Part shown: positions 16,134 through 32,981 of the stretch, piece after piece
How positions within the stretch are numbered: position 1 is the first letter of the stretch
How the letters are laid out: every line of letters begins with the position of its first letter
Source of the DNA: an uncultured Chthonomonadales bacterium
GTDB taxonomy: Bacteria; Armatimonadota; Chthonomonadetes; Chthonomonadales; CAJBBX01
Reading direction: 5' to 3'
Assembly: GCA_938005745.1 (NCBI GenBank)
Contig: CALLMM010000057.1
Coordinates: 1 to 37,393, forward strand
DNA length: 37,393 nt
Notes under the pieces: generated by a model
Seen by the model: the letters and a program-made list of their open reading frames with translations, nothing else
Told to the model about the DNA's origin: nothing
Database searches by the model: none
Program-made: the position numbers and the translations under genes

Positions 16134-17150
16134 CTACAGCCCGCGATCCGCCAGATACTTGATGAGGTCTGCGACGCGGCAGGCATAGCCCCACTCGTTA
16201 TCGTACCAGGCGACCACCTTCACCATGTTGCCGCCGACCAGCACGGTATCCACCGCCGAGAAGATCGAGGAGTGCGGGTTGCCGCGCATATCGGTCGAGA
16301 CCAGCGGCAGCTCGGTGTACTCCAGAATGTTCTTCATCGGACCTTCCGCGTACTCCTTGACCGCCGCGTTCACCGCCTCTACCGTCGTATCGTTGCTCAG
16401 CAGCGCGGTGAAGTCTACCACCGAGACGGTCGGCGTCGGGACGCGGAACGCCATTCCGTGGAACTTGCCCTTCAGTTCCGGGATCACCAGCCCCACCGCG
16501 CGGGCGGCGCCGGTCGAAGAGGGGACGATATTCAACGCCGCGCCGCGCGCATCGCGCAGGTCGTCTTTGGCGGCGGTGTCCAGCAGCTTCTGAGAGTTGG
16601 TATAGGCGTGAACGGTCGTCAGAAGCCCCTTCTCAATGCCAAAACGATCGTTGAGGACTTTGGCGACAGGCGCGAGACCGTTGGTCGTACAGGAAGCGTT
16701 GGAGATAACATGATGTTTCGCCGGGTCGTACATACTCTCATTGACGCCCAGCACAACCGTCAGATCCTCCTCCTTGGCGGGTGCGGAGATGATCACCTTC
16801 TTCACGCCATGCTCGCGGTGCGCCGCCGCCTTTTTGGCATTGGTGAAAAAGCCGGTGGACTCGATCACCACCTCCACGCCCTGCTGATCCCAGGGGATTA
16901 ACGCGGGGTCTTTCTCGGAGTAGACGGCGATGCGCTCGCCGTTGACGACAAAATCGGTTTCTGTGGTGGAGATATCGCCCTTGAAGGGTCCATACGTGGA
17001 GTCCCACTTGAACAGGTGTGCGTTGGTTTTCACATCGGTGAGGTCGTTGACCGCCACAACATCAATCTCTTTGTCGTAGCGCTCGAAGATCGCGCGCATC
17101 GCCAGACGGCCAATGCGCCCGAAGCCATTGATTCCTACTCGGACAGCCAT
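16134..17150 (-). CDS. gapA: Glyceraldehyde-3-phosphate dehydrogenase
   Basis: Oxidises and phosphorylates glyceraldehyde 3-phosphate with NAD. The 338 residues show the Rossmann motif [10 protein letters not shown] (7-16), the catalytic Cys154 in SNASCTTN, His181 in TVHAYTN and the C-terminal [15 protein letters not shown]. The ATG follows AAAGGAG 11 bases upstream. A good promoter lies at 17288-17317, giving a leader of about 130 bases. It heads the minus-strand block that continues with pgk. Confidence 0.97.
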   Translation of the reverse strand: MAVRVGINGFGRIGRLAMRAIFERYDKEIDVVAVNDLTDVKTNAHLFKWDSTYGPFKGDISTTETDFVVNGERIAVYSEKDPALIPWDQQGVEVVIESTGFFTNAKKAAAHREHGVKKVIISAPAKEEDLTVVLGVNESMYDPAKHHVISNASCTTNGLAPVAKVLNDRFGIEKGLLTTVHAYTNSQKLLDTAAKDDLRDARGAALNIVPSSTGAARAVGLVIPELKGKFHGMAFRVPTPTVSVVDFTALLSNDTTVEAVNAAVKEYAEGPMKNILEYTELPLVSTDMRGNPHSSIFSAVDTVLVGGNMVKVVAWYDNEWGYACRVADLIKYLADRGL

Positions 17151-17287
17151 CTTCTATTGAACTCCTTTCGGTGGGAATAACGGGTCGAATGCGATGACAC
17201 CGCATACCGGGATGCGACACTCAGGCTGAGCGACAGTTCCTTTCAGGGTGCATCAACAGGGGGAGTCGATTTACGACTTACACAGAG

Positions 17288-17317
17288 ATTTTACCCGTTT
17301 CTGCGAGGGCGCGTCAA
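17288..17317 (-). promoter_or_regulatory. gapA promoter
   Basis: On the minus strand TTGACG (17312-17317) and TAAAAT (17288-17293) are separated by 18 bases. It sits between the SDR gene end and gapA, with transcription expected near 17281. Confidence 0.75.
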
Positions 17318-17343
17318 CGCTTGCCTCCGGTGTCCGCAGCTCT

Positions 17344-18339
17344 CTACCCCGGATACCAGATGCGGCGCGGATCGTCGGGAGCGCGGATGTAGTCCCAGGC
17401 GGAGTCGATTAACCGTTCCAGGTCGTACTGCGGACGCCAGCCCAGGAGGAACTTCGCCTTGTCGTTATCCAGCCAGGTCGAGTGATAGGAAGTCGGGATG
17501 TCCACCGAGGGCAGCTGGCGTGTCTTCGCCAGATAGAGCGCGACTTTCCGATAGTTCACCGGCTCATTCATACAGATGTTGAAGGTCTGCTGACGCGCCT
17601 TCGGATGGTCTATCGCCGTCAGAACCGCCTCGATGAGATCGGAGACATGGACGAAGTTACGCAGCACCGGCTGACCGTTGGGATCGAGCATGACCGGGAT
17701 CGTCTGCGTGCGCACATACTCATCGGCGCGCTCCGGACTGACCAGATCGCGCCAGCGCGGTCCCCCGAAGACATCCTCCCCGAAGGAGAGCGTGTACTTG
17801 AAGTCGTCCTTCTCCATGATCCAGGGGGCGCGCAGACAGCAGCCATTCAGATCGTACTGAATGTAGTACTGCTCCAGCATCACCTCCTCCAGCACTTTGG
17901 AGAGCGCATAGCATCCGGGATAGGCGGAGTGGCGCTGCTGCTCGGTTACCGGAACCGGATGCGGGTAGAAGAAGTGTCCCATTCCCGCGTCTCCGCCGAT
18001 CAGGATAAACTGGCGGAACGTTTCGCTCAGACGGCACTCCTCCAGCAGCCAGAACAGCCCCTTCACGGTTACATCCATGATGCTGTCCGGCGTCTCCTTG
18101 CAGGTCGCCAGGTGGAGAACATGCGTCACTCCCTCCATCGCCCTCTGTACATCCGCGCGGTTGGCCATATCGCCGGATACGACCTCCAGCCTCTCACGCA
18201 CCCGCAGCATACGGTTGTGGCAGAAGGCGCGGGCAGTGAACTCCCGCATACGCGGATCGTCGAAGAACCGTCGCAGAAACTCCTGACCGACTTTGCCGGA
18301 AGCCCCGGTAACCAGTATGCGCGACCCCTTCTCCGCCAT
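17344..18339 (-). CDS. NAD(P)-dependent epimerase/dehydratase-like SDR protein
   Basis: 331 residues of the extended short-chain dehydrogenase family. The N-terminal nucleotide-binding motif is TGASGKVG (11-18), and the catalytic Tyr144/Lys148 pair is in CYALSKVLEE. Where the catalytic Ser/Thr is usual (SSxxVYG), the sequence reads IGGDAGMG (114-121), so that residue seems to be missing. Family members modify nucleotide sugars or related substrates; the substrate here is unknown. The ATG follows GGAAGGAG and lies five bases after the PhyH stop, so the two are almost surely co-transcribed. Confidence 0.88.
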   Translation of the reverse strand: MAEKGSRILVTGASGKVGQEFLRRFFDDPRMREFTARAFCHNRMLRVRERLEVVSGDMANRADVQRAMEGVTHVLHLATCKETPDSIMDVTVKGLFWLLEECRLSETFRQFILIGGDAGMGHFFYPHPVPVTEQQRHSAYPGCYALSKVLEEVMLEQYYIQYDLNGCCLRAPWIMEKDDFKYTLSFGEDVFGGPRWRDLVSPERADEYVRTQTIPVMLDPNGQPVLRNFVHVSDLIEAVLTAIDHPKARQQTFNICMNEPVNYRKVALYLAKTRQLPSVDIPTSYHSTWLDNDKAKFLLGWRPQYDLERLIDSAWDYIRAPDDPRRIWYPG

Positions 18340-18344
18340 ATCCG

Positions 18345-19142
18345 CTACTCCTTCCAGCCGGGAAGCTGAATTGCCAGACTTCCCTGCAGCGATTTCCAGG
18401 CTTCGTATCCCGCCTGACGGTCAAAGAAGTGATTTTCCTCAAAGAGATGCGAGTACCTTCCGCCCCGATCCAACCCCTTTTCCATCGCACGTCGGAGTAT
18501 TTCGCGCCATTGCGGGATGCCGTAGGAGGGCCAACGTATGCCTGCCTGACAGTAAGAGGCATCGGCAAAGTAGCGGGGGCGGTCTTCCCCGCCGGGCTGC
18601 GCACGACGGGCATGCCACAAGGCAGAGTGAACCAGAACCGCCGAGCCGGGAGGGAGATCGTTGATGACCCGTTCGCCAGGGAGAGGCTTGGTGTCCAGCA
18701 TCCAGAGCGCGCCGTTGGCGATAACGGTACGGTGACTGCGCGGCAGACATAGCAGATCCCCTACCTCGCCATTCAGACCGTTGAGGTAGTAGAAGAGATG
18801 CACCATCACATGCGATCGGTTGGTCTGTGGCTCCTGCTCATAGTCCTGATGCCAGGGCACGCCCGGAGTGCCGGCATCCTGTCGCACGGCGTGCAGGTGA
18901 TGAAAGGCGAAACCCGGTCCCATCACGCTCTCCACGATCTCCATAACACGCGGATGGCTGATCAGAGGACCCAGGTGCGGAAATTCACAGAGGTAGGGGT
19001 GCGCCTCTCTCTTCGCGCGCGCCTCCGTGAGCGCATCAATATCGGCTTTCAGGTTGTCGCACTCCTCCTGCGTGAAGAACCCCTCGAAAATCAGGTATCC
19101 CTCTTCGTGAAACGTCTTGCTCTGCTCCTCGCTCAACGGCAT
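18345..19142 (-). CDS. Phytanoyl-CoA dioxygenase (PhyH) family protein
   Basis: 265 residues of the PhyH branch of Fe(II)/2-oxoglutarate oxygenases. The iron-binding triad is visible: His98 and Asp100 in WHQDYEQ, and distal His177 in LWHARRAQ. Arginines near 188-190 (DRPRY) could bind 2-oxoglutarate. Bacterial members hydroxylate varied small molecules, so the substrate is unknown. I chose the ATG at 19140-19142 because AGGAG lies six bases upstream; two earlier in-frame starts lie upstream of that site, and a TATAAT at 19174-19179 sits close ahead of them. It is followed after five bases by the SDR gene. Confidence 0.9.
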   Translation of the reverse strand: MPLSEEQSKTFHEEGYLIFEGFFTQEECDNLKADIDALTEARAKREAHPYLCEFPHLGPLISHPRVMEIVESVMGPGFAFHHLHAVRQDAGTPGVPWHQDYEQEPQTNRSHVMVHLFYYLNGLNGEVGDLLCLPRSHRTVIANGALWMLDTKPLPGERVINDLPPGSAVLVHSALWHARRAQPGGEDRPRYFADASYCQAGIRWPSYGIPQWREILRRAMEKGLDRGGRYSHLFEENHFFDRQAGYEAWKSLQGSLAIQLPGWKE

Positions 19143-19173
19143 GAATCTCTCCTGTTTAGATGGCATTTGTGCG

Positions 19174-19179
19174 ATTATA
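19174..19179 (-). promoter_or_regulatory. Probable -10 element upstream of the PhyH gene
   Basis: A perfect TATAAT on the minus strand lies about 30 bases ahead of the chosen PhyH start. No convincing -35 hexamer is seen 16-18 bases upstream, so the assignment is moderate. Confidence 0.5.
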
Positions 19180-19273
19180 CCTGAGAACACGAGCGATCCG
19201 GAGACCGGCGTGAAGCGTCCGTCCCCCCTTCCACAGGTTAGGTGTGTAACTCGTTACTGCAGCGGGAGAGGTC

Positions 19274-19355
19274 CCGGTCTGTCATTGCGAGGGAGGCTAC
19301 AAGCGTACCGGTCTGTCATTGCGAGGGAGGCGATAGCTGACCGAAGCAATCTCAC
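19274..19355. repeat. Interspersed repeat with an internal 24-bp direct duplication
   Basis: CCGGTCTGTCATTGCGAGGG followed by AGGC occurs twice, at 19274-19297 and 19308-19331. The second copy runs on to GAAGCAATCTC at 19343-19353, the other end of the same element family seen at 12805-12831. It lies between tRNA-Lys and the PhyH gene. The array looks like a complete element preceded by a truncated one. Confidence 0.75.
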
Positions 19356-19394
19356 AACCCGACACCCGCCCTGTGCCAAAGCGTAACGCACCCA

Positions 19395-19429
19395 TAAAAA
19401 AGCGAGCGAGGTGACAGCCTCGCTCGCTT
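19395..19429 (-). terminator. Rho-independent terminator after tRNA-Lys
   Basis: A perfect 12-bp stem AAGCGAGCGAGG (19400-19411) / CCTCGCTCGCTT (19418-19429) with a six-base loop is followed on the minus strand by six T. It lies 12 bases beyond the tRNA-Lys 3' end. Confidence 0.93.
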
Positions 19430-19441
19430 TCATGCGCGCCA

Positions 19442-19514
19442 TGAGGGCGCTGGGACTCGAACCCAGGACACCCGCCTTAAAAGGGCGGTGCTCTGCCGAC
19501 TGAGCTACACCCTC
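19442..19514 (-). tRNA. tRNA-Lys (anticodon TTT)
   Basis: The minus strand folds into a 73-base cloverleaf: acceptor GAGGGTG/CGCCCTC with one G-T pair, a D arm AGCTCAGTCGGCAGAGC, an anticodon stem CCGCC/GGCGG around loop CTTTTAA (anticodon TTT), and a T arm with GGTTCGAGTCC. The discriminator is A, and no CCA is encoded. It has its own promoter and terminator. Confidence 0.96.
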
Positions 19515-19531
19515 ACACAACGCCGAGACCT

Positions 19532-19560
19532 ATTTTACCTCCGATGCCTTCCCGTGTCAA
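19532..19560 (-). promoter_or_regulatory. tRNA-Lys promoter
   Basis: On the minus strand a perfect TTGACA (19555-19560) is separated by 17 bases from TAAAAT (19532-19537). The predicted start near 19525 leaves a leader of about 10 bases before the tRNA. Confidence 0.82.
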
Positions 19561-19588
19561 TCGCCGGTCAGGCGGGTTTCAGAGAGAT

Positions 19589-19615
19589 GGGCTGCCTCAA
19601 AGCGTCTGGCAGCCC
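19589..19615 (-). terminator. Hairpin downstream of rpoC
   Basis: GGGCTGCC (19589-19596) and GGCAGCCC (19608-19615) form an 8-bp stem with an 11-base loop 30 bases after the rpoC stop. The sequence after it on the minus strand (ATCTCTCT) is only weakly T-rich. Confidence 0.6.
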
Positions 19616-19645
19616 GATCTGAATAGACTCACGGTCTCAATACTA

Positions 19646-24061
<4,416 letters not shown>

Positions 24062-24221
24062 GAATGTCCCTCCCTAGATTGCTCTCAGCGCTGCCAGGCT
24101 GAAAGCGCCTTTTTCCAGCAAAAGAGCGGGGATGAGAGTCCCCGGATGATGATGAATGAATAGTAAGGTCGTTCAACCACTAACATACGATCTGTCCGCC
24201 AGTATGAACGCCTGACGGCAG

Positions 24222-24250
24222 AAAAGGGGGCATGCCTGATGCCTGCCCCC
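24222..24250 (-). terminator. Hairpin in the rpoB-rpoC spacer
   Basis: GGGGGCA (24226-24232) pairs with TGCCCCC (24244-24250) around an 11-base loop, followed on the minus strand by TTTT. It starts about 20 bases after the rpoB stop. It resembles a weak terminator or attenuator and would sit inside the rpoBC transcript. No strong separate rpoC promoter is evident in the remaining spacer. Confidence 0.6.
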
Positions 24251-24271
24251 GTCTATACAGACCGCAGGAGG

Positions 24272-28495
<4,224 letters not shown>

Positions 28496-28525
28496 TTGTG
28501 ACCCTCCTGCCCGACACGAAACTGT

Positions 28526-28555
28526 ATGATACCACTACAGGGCTGGCTGCGTCAA
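28526..28555 (-). promoter_or_regulatory. rpoB promoter
   Basis: On the minus strand TTGACG (28550-28555), an 18-base spacer and TATCAT (28526-28531) lie 30 bases ahead of the rpoB TTG start. The predicted leader is only about 20-25 bases and carries the AGGAGGG ribosome binding site. Confidence 0.8.
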
Positions 28556-28637
28556 TCTCATATGAGGGGTAAAACGGGAAATTGTTGCAGGAATTTTTTC
28601 TACGCGCTCCGTATCTTTTTGGTTCCTTGAAATGAAA

Positions 28638-28667
28638 GAAAATGGGGCGCAGATTCCTCCGCGCCCC
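28638..28667 (-). terminator. Terminator after the E1 fusion gene
   Basis: A 7-bp G+C stem GGGGCGC (28644-28650) / GCGCCCC (28661-28667) with a 10-base loop is followed on the minus strand by ATTTTCTTTC. It separates the E1 gene from the rpoB promoter. Confidence 0.8.
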
Positions 28668-28697
28668 GCACCTCTGCTGCAGGACTGAGCCGGGCGG

Positions 28698-31232
28698 TCA
28701 GACGCCCTGCGCGCTCCGGCGCATCAGGTCGGAGATGTCGTTGCGCCGCTTCACCGTGTAGCCCTTCAACGGCTGAAGATGCTCGTGCACGGCATCCAAC
28801 AGGTCGCTCTCGAAGGGGAAGAAACTGTCTTCGATCTCGTCGGGAGGCGTGATCCAGTTGCGCGCGCCGACCACCACCGGAGGCGCATCCAGGTAGTCAA
28901 AGGCGAACAACGCGATGCGAGAGGCGAAGGTGTGCAGGATGCTTCCCCGCTCGCAGGCGTCGGATGCCAGCAGGATCTTGCCGGTCTTCTTCACCGACTC
29001 GATCACCTTCGCGTAGTCAAACGGCACAATCGTCCGGGCGTCAATCACCTCGCAGGAGACGCCGTACTTCGTCTCCAGCGTCTTCGCCGCCTCCAGAGCG
29101 CGGTAGAGCGTCGCCCCGATGGTCAGAATAGTCAGGTCGGAGCCTTCCTGCTTGATGTCGGGTTCACCCAGCGGTATCTCGTAGGCTCCGACGGGAACGC
29201 CCTCCGTGCCCCGGAACAGTTCCGGCATATCGTAGATCCGCTGACTCTCAAAGAAGATCACCGGGTCGGTTCCCAGCAGCGCGGAGTACATCAGTCCCTT
29301 TGCGTCGTAGGGGGTTGCCGGGAAGACGACCTTCAGACCGGGGATATGCGCGCAGATCGAAGTCCAGTCCTGACTGTGCTGCGCGCCGTACTTGGAGCCG
29401 ACCGAGACCCGCATCACCACAGGCATCTTCAGCATTCCGCCGGACATGGACTGCCACTTGGAAAGCTGGTTGAAAATCTCGTCGCCCGCGCGCCCCATGA
29501 AGTCGCAGTACATCAGCTCAACCAGAGCGCGACCTCCTTCCAGCGCATACCCGACCGATGTTCCGGCGATCGCCCCCTCGGAGATGGGGCTGTTGAAGAG
29601 CCGATGATAGGGCAGCGCCTCGGTGAGACCGCGATAGACAGCGAACGCCCCGCCCCAGTCGCGGTTCTCTTCGCCATAGGCGACCAGCGTCGGGTCTTCA
29701 TAGAAGCGATCCAGGATCGCCTCGAAGATCGCGTCGCGCAGCGCCACACAGCGACCTTTCGGCAGAAGTTCGCCGTTGGGTCCGATCCCGGATCGGCTAC
29801 GGGAAGCCAGCTGGAGCACGCGCGGGTTCTGCTCGCGCGGAATCAGCGTCTCCGGCGTTACCTCGCCATTCCAGGGCGCTTTTCCCTCCATCCCGAACGG
29901 CGCAGGAGGAATGGGATGGCGCTCGTTGGAGAACATCGTCCGCTCGAGCAGACATCCGACCGAGTAGAGGTCGGCTCGGGGCGACAGCTCCAGATCAATG
30001 GACTTCACATAGGCGCGTAGTATCCGCGTATCTATCTCCGCATACATCTTCTCCAGATCAGACGGCGTGCAGAGACCGGCTTTCTTGAGTTCGTCGGCAT
30101 AGGTCAGCAGGGAGTCCACCTGCTGCCACTCCTCGATCTCGGTCTTGGTGCGGTAGGAGGAGGCATCGGAGGGAGAGTGTCCGCTGAAGCGATAGGTCAC
30201 CGTATCGAGCAGCACCGGTCCCTCGCCTCTCTCGAGTATTTCCCGCTTGCGAGCATAGGCGTCAATCACCGCGAGCGGGTTATAGCCGTCCACGCGCTCG
30301 GCGTGCATCTGATCCGGCGTCAGCCCCGCGCCGATACGCGCCAGGATGCCGAATCCGCCCGTCTCGCCGACCGGCTGTCCTCCCATGCCGTAGAAGTTGT
30401 TGACGAAGTTCATCACAAACGGCAGTCCGCCCCGATGCGCCTCATCCCACAGCTTCTTGAACTGATCCATCGTCGCAAAGCAGAGCGCCTCCCAGGTGGG
30501 TCCGCAGGTCGCGGCGGCGTCGCCGATGTTGCAGATGACGATCCCCGGCTGATGGTTCACCTTCTTGAAGAGCGCGGCGCCGACCGAGATATCGGCGGAA
30601 CCGCCCACAATGGCGTTGTTGGGGTAGACGCCAAAAGGCGTGAAGAAGGCGTGCATGGAGCCGCCCATGCCCCTGTTGAAACCGGCTTCCCGCCCGAAAA
30701 TCTCCGCCAGCGTCCCGTAGAGCAGAAAGTCTATCGCCAGCGACTTCACCGACCCCGGCTCCACTCTCTCTCCGGTACGCGGATCGGGAGCCTCCAGCAC
30801 CTTCAGGATCGCGCCGTCCATATACTGCGTCATGATCTTCATCAACGACGCTTCGTCCAGCTTCTCGATCGCGCTCAGCCCTTTGGCGAGAATCTCGCCA
30901 TGACTGCGGTGGCTGCCGTAGAGATGATCGTGGACATCGAGCAGGAACGACTGTCCGACGGCGGACGCCTCCTGTCCGATAGAGAGATGTGCCGGACCGC
31001 GATGGTTGTACTCGATATCGTGGTACTTCCCTTTGGTCTTCACCTCCTGAAGCATCGTCTCGAAGGCGCGAATGATCGCCATGTCGCGCAGGATGCGGAT
31101 CAGGTCTTCTCGCGCAAAGCGATCCAGCTCCTGAGTCAGCGTGCGGCTGTACTGATTGACCGGGATCGGCTGAAACTCTATCTGTCCTCGCGCCCGCACC
31201 TCCGCGGGGTGGATAGGCAGTGATTTTGGCAT
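28698..31232 (-). CDS. Fused alpha/beta E1 subunit of a thiamine-dependent 2-oxoacid dehydrogenase
   Basis: 844 residues. The N-terminal half is an E1-alpha module with the thiamine diphosphate motif starting GDAAATCG and ending NFVNN, followed by the conserved [12 protein letters not shown] loop. The C-terminal half is an E1-beta module ([43 protein letters not shown]). Such enzymes decarboxylate pyruvate or branched-chain 2-oxoacids and pass the acyl group to a lipoyl E2. Fused forms are known, and the substrate is not evident. No E2 or E3 gene is in the window. The ATG at 31230-31232 follows GAGGA eight bases upstream; an in-frame TTG five codons earlier overlaps that site and is less likely. 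It follows the amidotransferase-like gene by 19 bases. Confidence 0.92.
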   Translation of the reverse strand: MPKSLPIHPAEVRARGQIEFQPIPVNQYSRTLTQELDRFAREDLIRILRDMAIIRAFETMLQEVKTKGKYHDIEYNHRGPAHLSIGQEASAVGQSFLLDVHDHLYGSHRSHGEILAKGLSAIEKLDEASLMKIMTQYMDGAILKVLEAPDPRTGERVEPGSVKSLAIDFLLYGTLAEIFGREAGFNRGMGGSMHAFFTPFGVYPNNAIVGGSADISVGAALFKKVNHQPGIVICNIGDAAATCGPTWEALCFATMDQFKKLWDEAHRGGLPFVMNFVNNFYGMGGQPVGETGGFGILARIGAGLTPDQMHAERVDGYNPLAVIDAYARKREILERGEGPVLLDTVTYRFSGHSPSDASSYRTKTEIEEWQQVDSLLTYADELKKAGLCTPSDLEKMYAEIDTRILRAYVKSIDLELSPRADLYSVGCLLERTMFSNERHPIPPAPFGMEGKAPWNGEVTPETLIPREQNPRVLQLASRSRSGIGPNGELLPKGRCVALRDAIFEAILDRFYEDPTLVAYGEENRDWGGAFAVYRGLTEALPYHRLFNSPISEGAIAGTSVGYALEGGRALVELMYCDFMGRAGDEIFNQLSKWQSMSGGMLKMPVVMRVSVGSKYGAQHSQDWTSICAHIPGLKVVFPATPYDAKGLMYSALLGTDPVIFFESQRIYDMPELFRGTEGVPVGAYEIPLGEPDIKQEGSDLTILTIGATLYRALEAAKTLETKYGVSCEVIDARTIVPFDYAKVIESVKKTGKILLASDACERGSILHTFASRIALFAFDYLDAPPVVVGARNWITPPDEIEDSFFPFESDLLDAVHEHLQPLKGYTVKRRNDISDLMRRSAQGV

Positions 31233-31251
31233 GGGTGGATTCCTCAAACCT

Positions 31252-31935
31252 TTAGGGTAATCGCAGGAAATTCTCCAGTATACGTCTCCCGTCGGGGAAA
31301 CGCTCGCTGTAGTCTTCCGGGTGAAACTGCAGTCCGATCAAGGGGCGTGTTTCATGCCGCATCGTTTGAATACGGCACTCCGGTGTGGAAGCCAGAAGCC
31401 GGAACCCCTCCGGCAGCGTCTTGATCTCGCAGTAGTGCGACTCATAGACTATCGGAGGACGCCTGCAGCCCTCAAAGAGCGGATCCTCCTCATGCAGCGT
31501 CAGTTCAAAGAAGCCGCGCTCCATGTAGTGCTCCGGATGATAGTCCGGGTTCAGGATCGGTTCACCGGGACGCCTGGCGCGGATCGGCTCATCGTATAGT
31601 CGCGGCGAGGAGCGCAGCGCGCCGTTAAAGAGGAAACCGAGCAGCTGATGAGACCCGCACAACGCTAGTATCGGGATCTCCTCCGCCTGTTCGATGCAGT
31701 CGGCAACCGGATAGAAATCGCGCACCTCGTAGTCCTGAAAGGAGCGCGCGAAACCGCTCAGGATGATTGCGTCGGGCTGCAGACGACGCAGGAGCGCAGG
31801 CGTGAAGTGTTGAAAGGGAACCGTCAGACAGACTCTCCCGCCAGCAGCCTGTTCAAACCGCCGGGCGTGATGCGCATAGGCGTGCGCCCACTGCACCCAC
31901 TCATCAGGCTGTGCAAATCCGACATAGACCAGCAT
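31252..31935 (-). CDS. Class I glutamine amidotransferase-like protein
   Basis: 227 residues with the class I glutamine amidotransferase triad: the nucleophile Cys93 in [11 protein letters not shown], and His205 and Glu207 in LQFHPEDYS. Standalone proteins of this fold include gamma-glutamyl hydrolases and amidotransferase subunits. The CGSHQ elbow differs slightly from the usual C-x-GHQ. No synthetase partner lies nearby, so the acceptor is unknown. The ATG follows AAGGA, and the gene is first in a two-gene transcript with the E1 fusion, with a promoter at 32019-32048. Confidence 0.88.
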   Translation of the reverse strand: MLVYVGFAQPDEWVQWAHAYAHHARRFEQAAGGRVCLTVPFQHFTPALLRRLQPDAIILSGFARSFQDYEVRDFYPVADCIEQAEEIPILALCGSHQLLGFLFNGALRSSPRLYDEPIRARRPGEPILNPDYHPEHYMERGFFELTLHEEDPLFEGCRRPPIVYESHYCEIKTLPEGFRLLASTPECRIQTMRHETRPLIGLQFHPEDYSERFPDGRRILENFLRLP

Positions 31936-32018
31936 GGTCTTCCTTAACGAACCGACACAGGTACTGAACTTCCAGACGCAACGTCCGTCTACTACTCCGG
32001 GATTTCGCCATCCCTTTC

Positions 32019-32048
32019 AGTATAGACGCCAGACGAATGCGGCGTCAA
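32019..32048 (-). promoter_or_regulatory. Promoter of the amidotransferase/E1 operon
   Basis: On the minus strand TTGACG (32043-32048) and TATACT (32019-32024) are separated by 18 bases. Transcription would start near 32012, about 77 bases ahead of the ATG. The rest of the divergent spacer (to 32142) shows no clear plus-strand promoter. Confidence 0.75.
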
Positions 32049-32142
32049 GTTCGTCTCACCTGCCGCAGATGTAACCAGAGGGGAGAATCACCGTCTAAAC
32101 AAGCGTAAGGGAATATGTCTACTTCATTCAGGAGATACGGTC

Positions 32143-32922
32143 ATGTTTGATCGAAAAGCTTCTGTCGCTTTACTGACTGCCGCACTCATGCTGAGCCTCT
32201 CCGGCGCGATCAAGGCGCAGGGCCCCGGCATGATGATGATGTCGCAACCGAACATGAGCAACACGCTGGGACTGCTCATGCGACCGGAGGTCCAGAACGA
32301 GATACGACTGGATTTGAAACAGCGCAACGCGCTGGCTCAGCTTCAGGAGAATGCCCGCAATCGCGCCATGCAGCGCATGCGTGATCAGTTCCAGCAGATG
32401 AGAAATCTCTCGCGCGAAGAGCGTCAGCAGCGTATGCAGAACATGCGCTCCGAGATGATGACGCAGATGCAGCAGTTTCAGGGTGAGATCAACGAAGAGT
32501 TGAAGCAGCTTCTGCGCGAGGATCAGATGAAGCGTCTTCACCAGCTCGATCTTCAGTGGCGCGGACCGATGGCGATGACCGATCCGAAAGTGGCGGAAGA
32601 GATCAAACTCTCCCAAAAGAGCCGCACAGAGATCAACCGGATCTCCAGCGAGTATCAGCGAAACGTCGGTGAGATCTTCCGCAGCGCGTTTGAGCAGTGG
32701 CAGCAGCAGGGCGGACCGCGCGGCGGCGCGCCGATGCCCGACTTCCAGAGCCGTCTGTCGCCACTGCGCCAGAAGATGGACAGTCTGAAGAAGGACTCGG
32801 AGCAGCAGGTTCTCGATCTGCTGACGCCGGAGGAGAGATCTCGTTGGAACGCCGCCATCGGCGAGCCGTTCCGGTTCCGTCAGGATCAGCCGCGCGCCAA
32901 CCAGCGGCGCAGAGCTAACTGA
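32143..32922 (+). CDS. Exported Met/Gln-rich helical protein, Spy/CpxP-like
   Basis: 259 residues. Residues 1-26 form a signal peptide (Lys/Arg-containing start, hydrophobic LLTAALMLSLSG, cleavage near IKAQ). The mature part is highly charged and helical, rich in Met, Gln, Arg and Glu (MQRMRDQFQQM, REERQQRMQNM), with two LxxEERxR-type segments (NLSREERQQR, LLTPEERSRW). This resembles the periplasmic Spy/CpxP/LTXXQ family of chaperones and metal or stress sensors, but identity is uncertain. The ATG follows AGGAG nine bases upstream. It stands alone between a divergent operon and a convergent one. Confidence 0.75.
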   Translation: MFDRKASVALLTAALMLSLSGAIKAQGPGMMMMSQPNMSNTLGLLMRPEVQNEIRLDLKQRNALAQLQENARNRAMQRMRDQFQQMRNLSREERQQRMQNMRSEMMTQMQQFQGEINEELKQLLREDQMKRLHQLDLQWRGPMAMTDPKVAEEIKLSQKSRTEINRISSEYQRNVGEIFRSAFEQWQQQGGPRGGAPMPDFQSRLSPLRQKMDSLKKDSEQQVLDLLTPEERSRWNAAIGEPFRFRQDQPRANQRRRAN

Positions 32923-32941
32923 GCCGTTCCATCAACGCTTT

Positions 32942-32972
32942 CAGGTCAGGGAGAGGATGTCTCCCTGACCTG
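32942..32972. terminator. Bidirectional terminator between the Spy-like and beta-mannosidase genes
   Basis: A perfect 13-bp stem CAGGTCAGGGAGA (32942-32954) / TCTCCCTGACCTG (32960-32972) with a five-base loop is followed on the plus strand by TTTCTGT. It lies between convergent genes and shares the CAGGTCAGG/CCTGACCTG core with the hairpin after gyrA. Confidence 0.88.
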
Positions 32973-32981
32973 TTTCTGTAT

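Noticed and set aside
19274..19514. tRNA-Lys plus nearby direct repeat as an integration (att) site
   Set aside because: The 24-bp duplication is part of an interspersed repeat, not a copy of the tRNA 3' end, and no integrase or phage gene is nearby.
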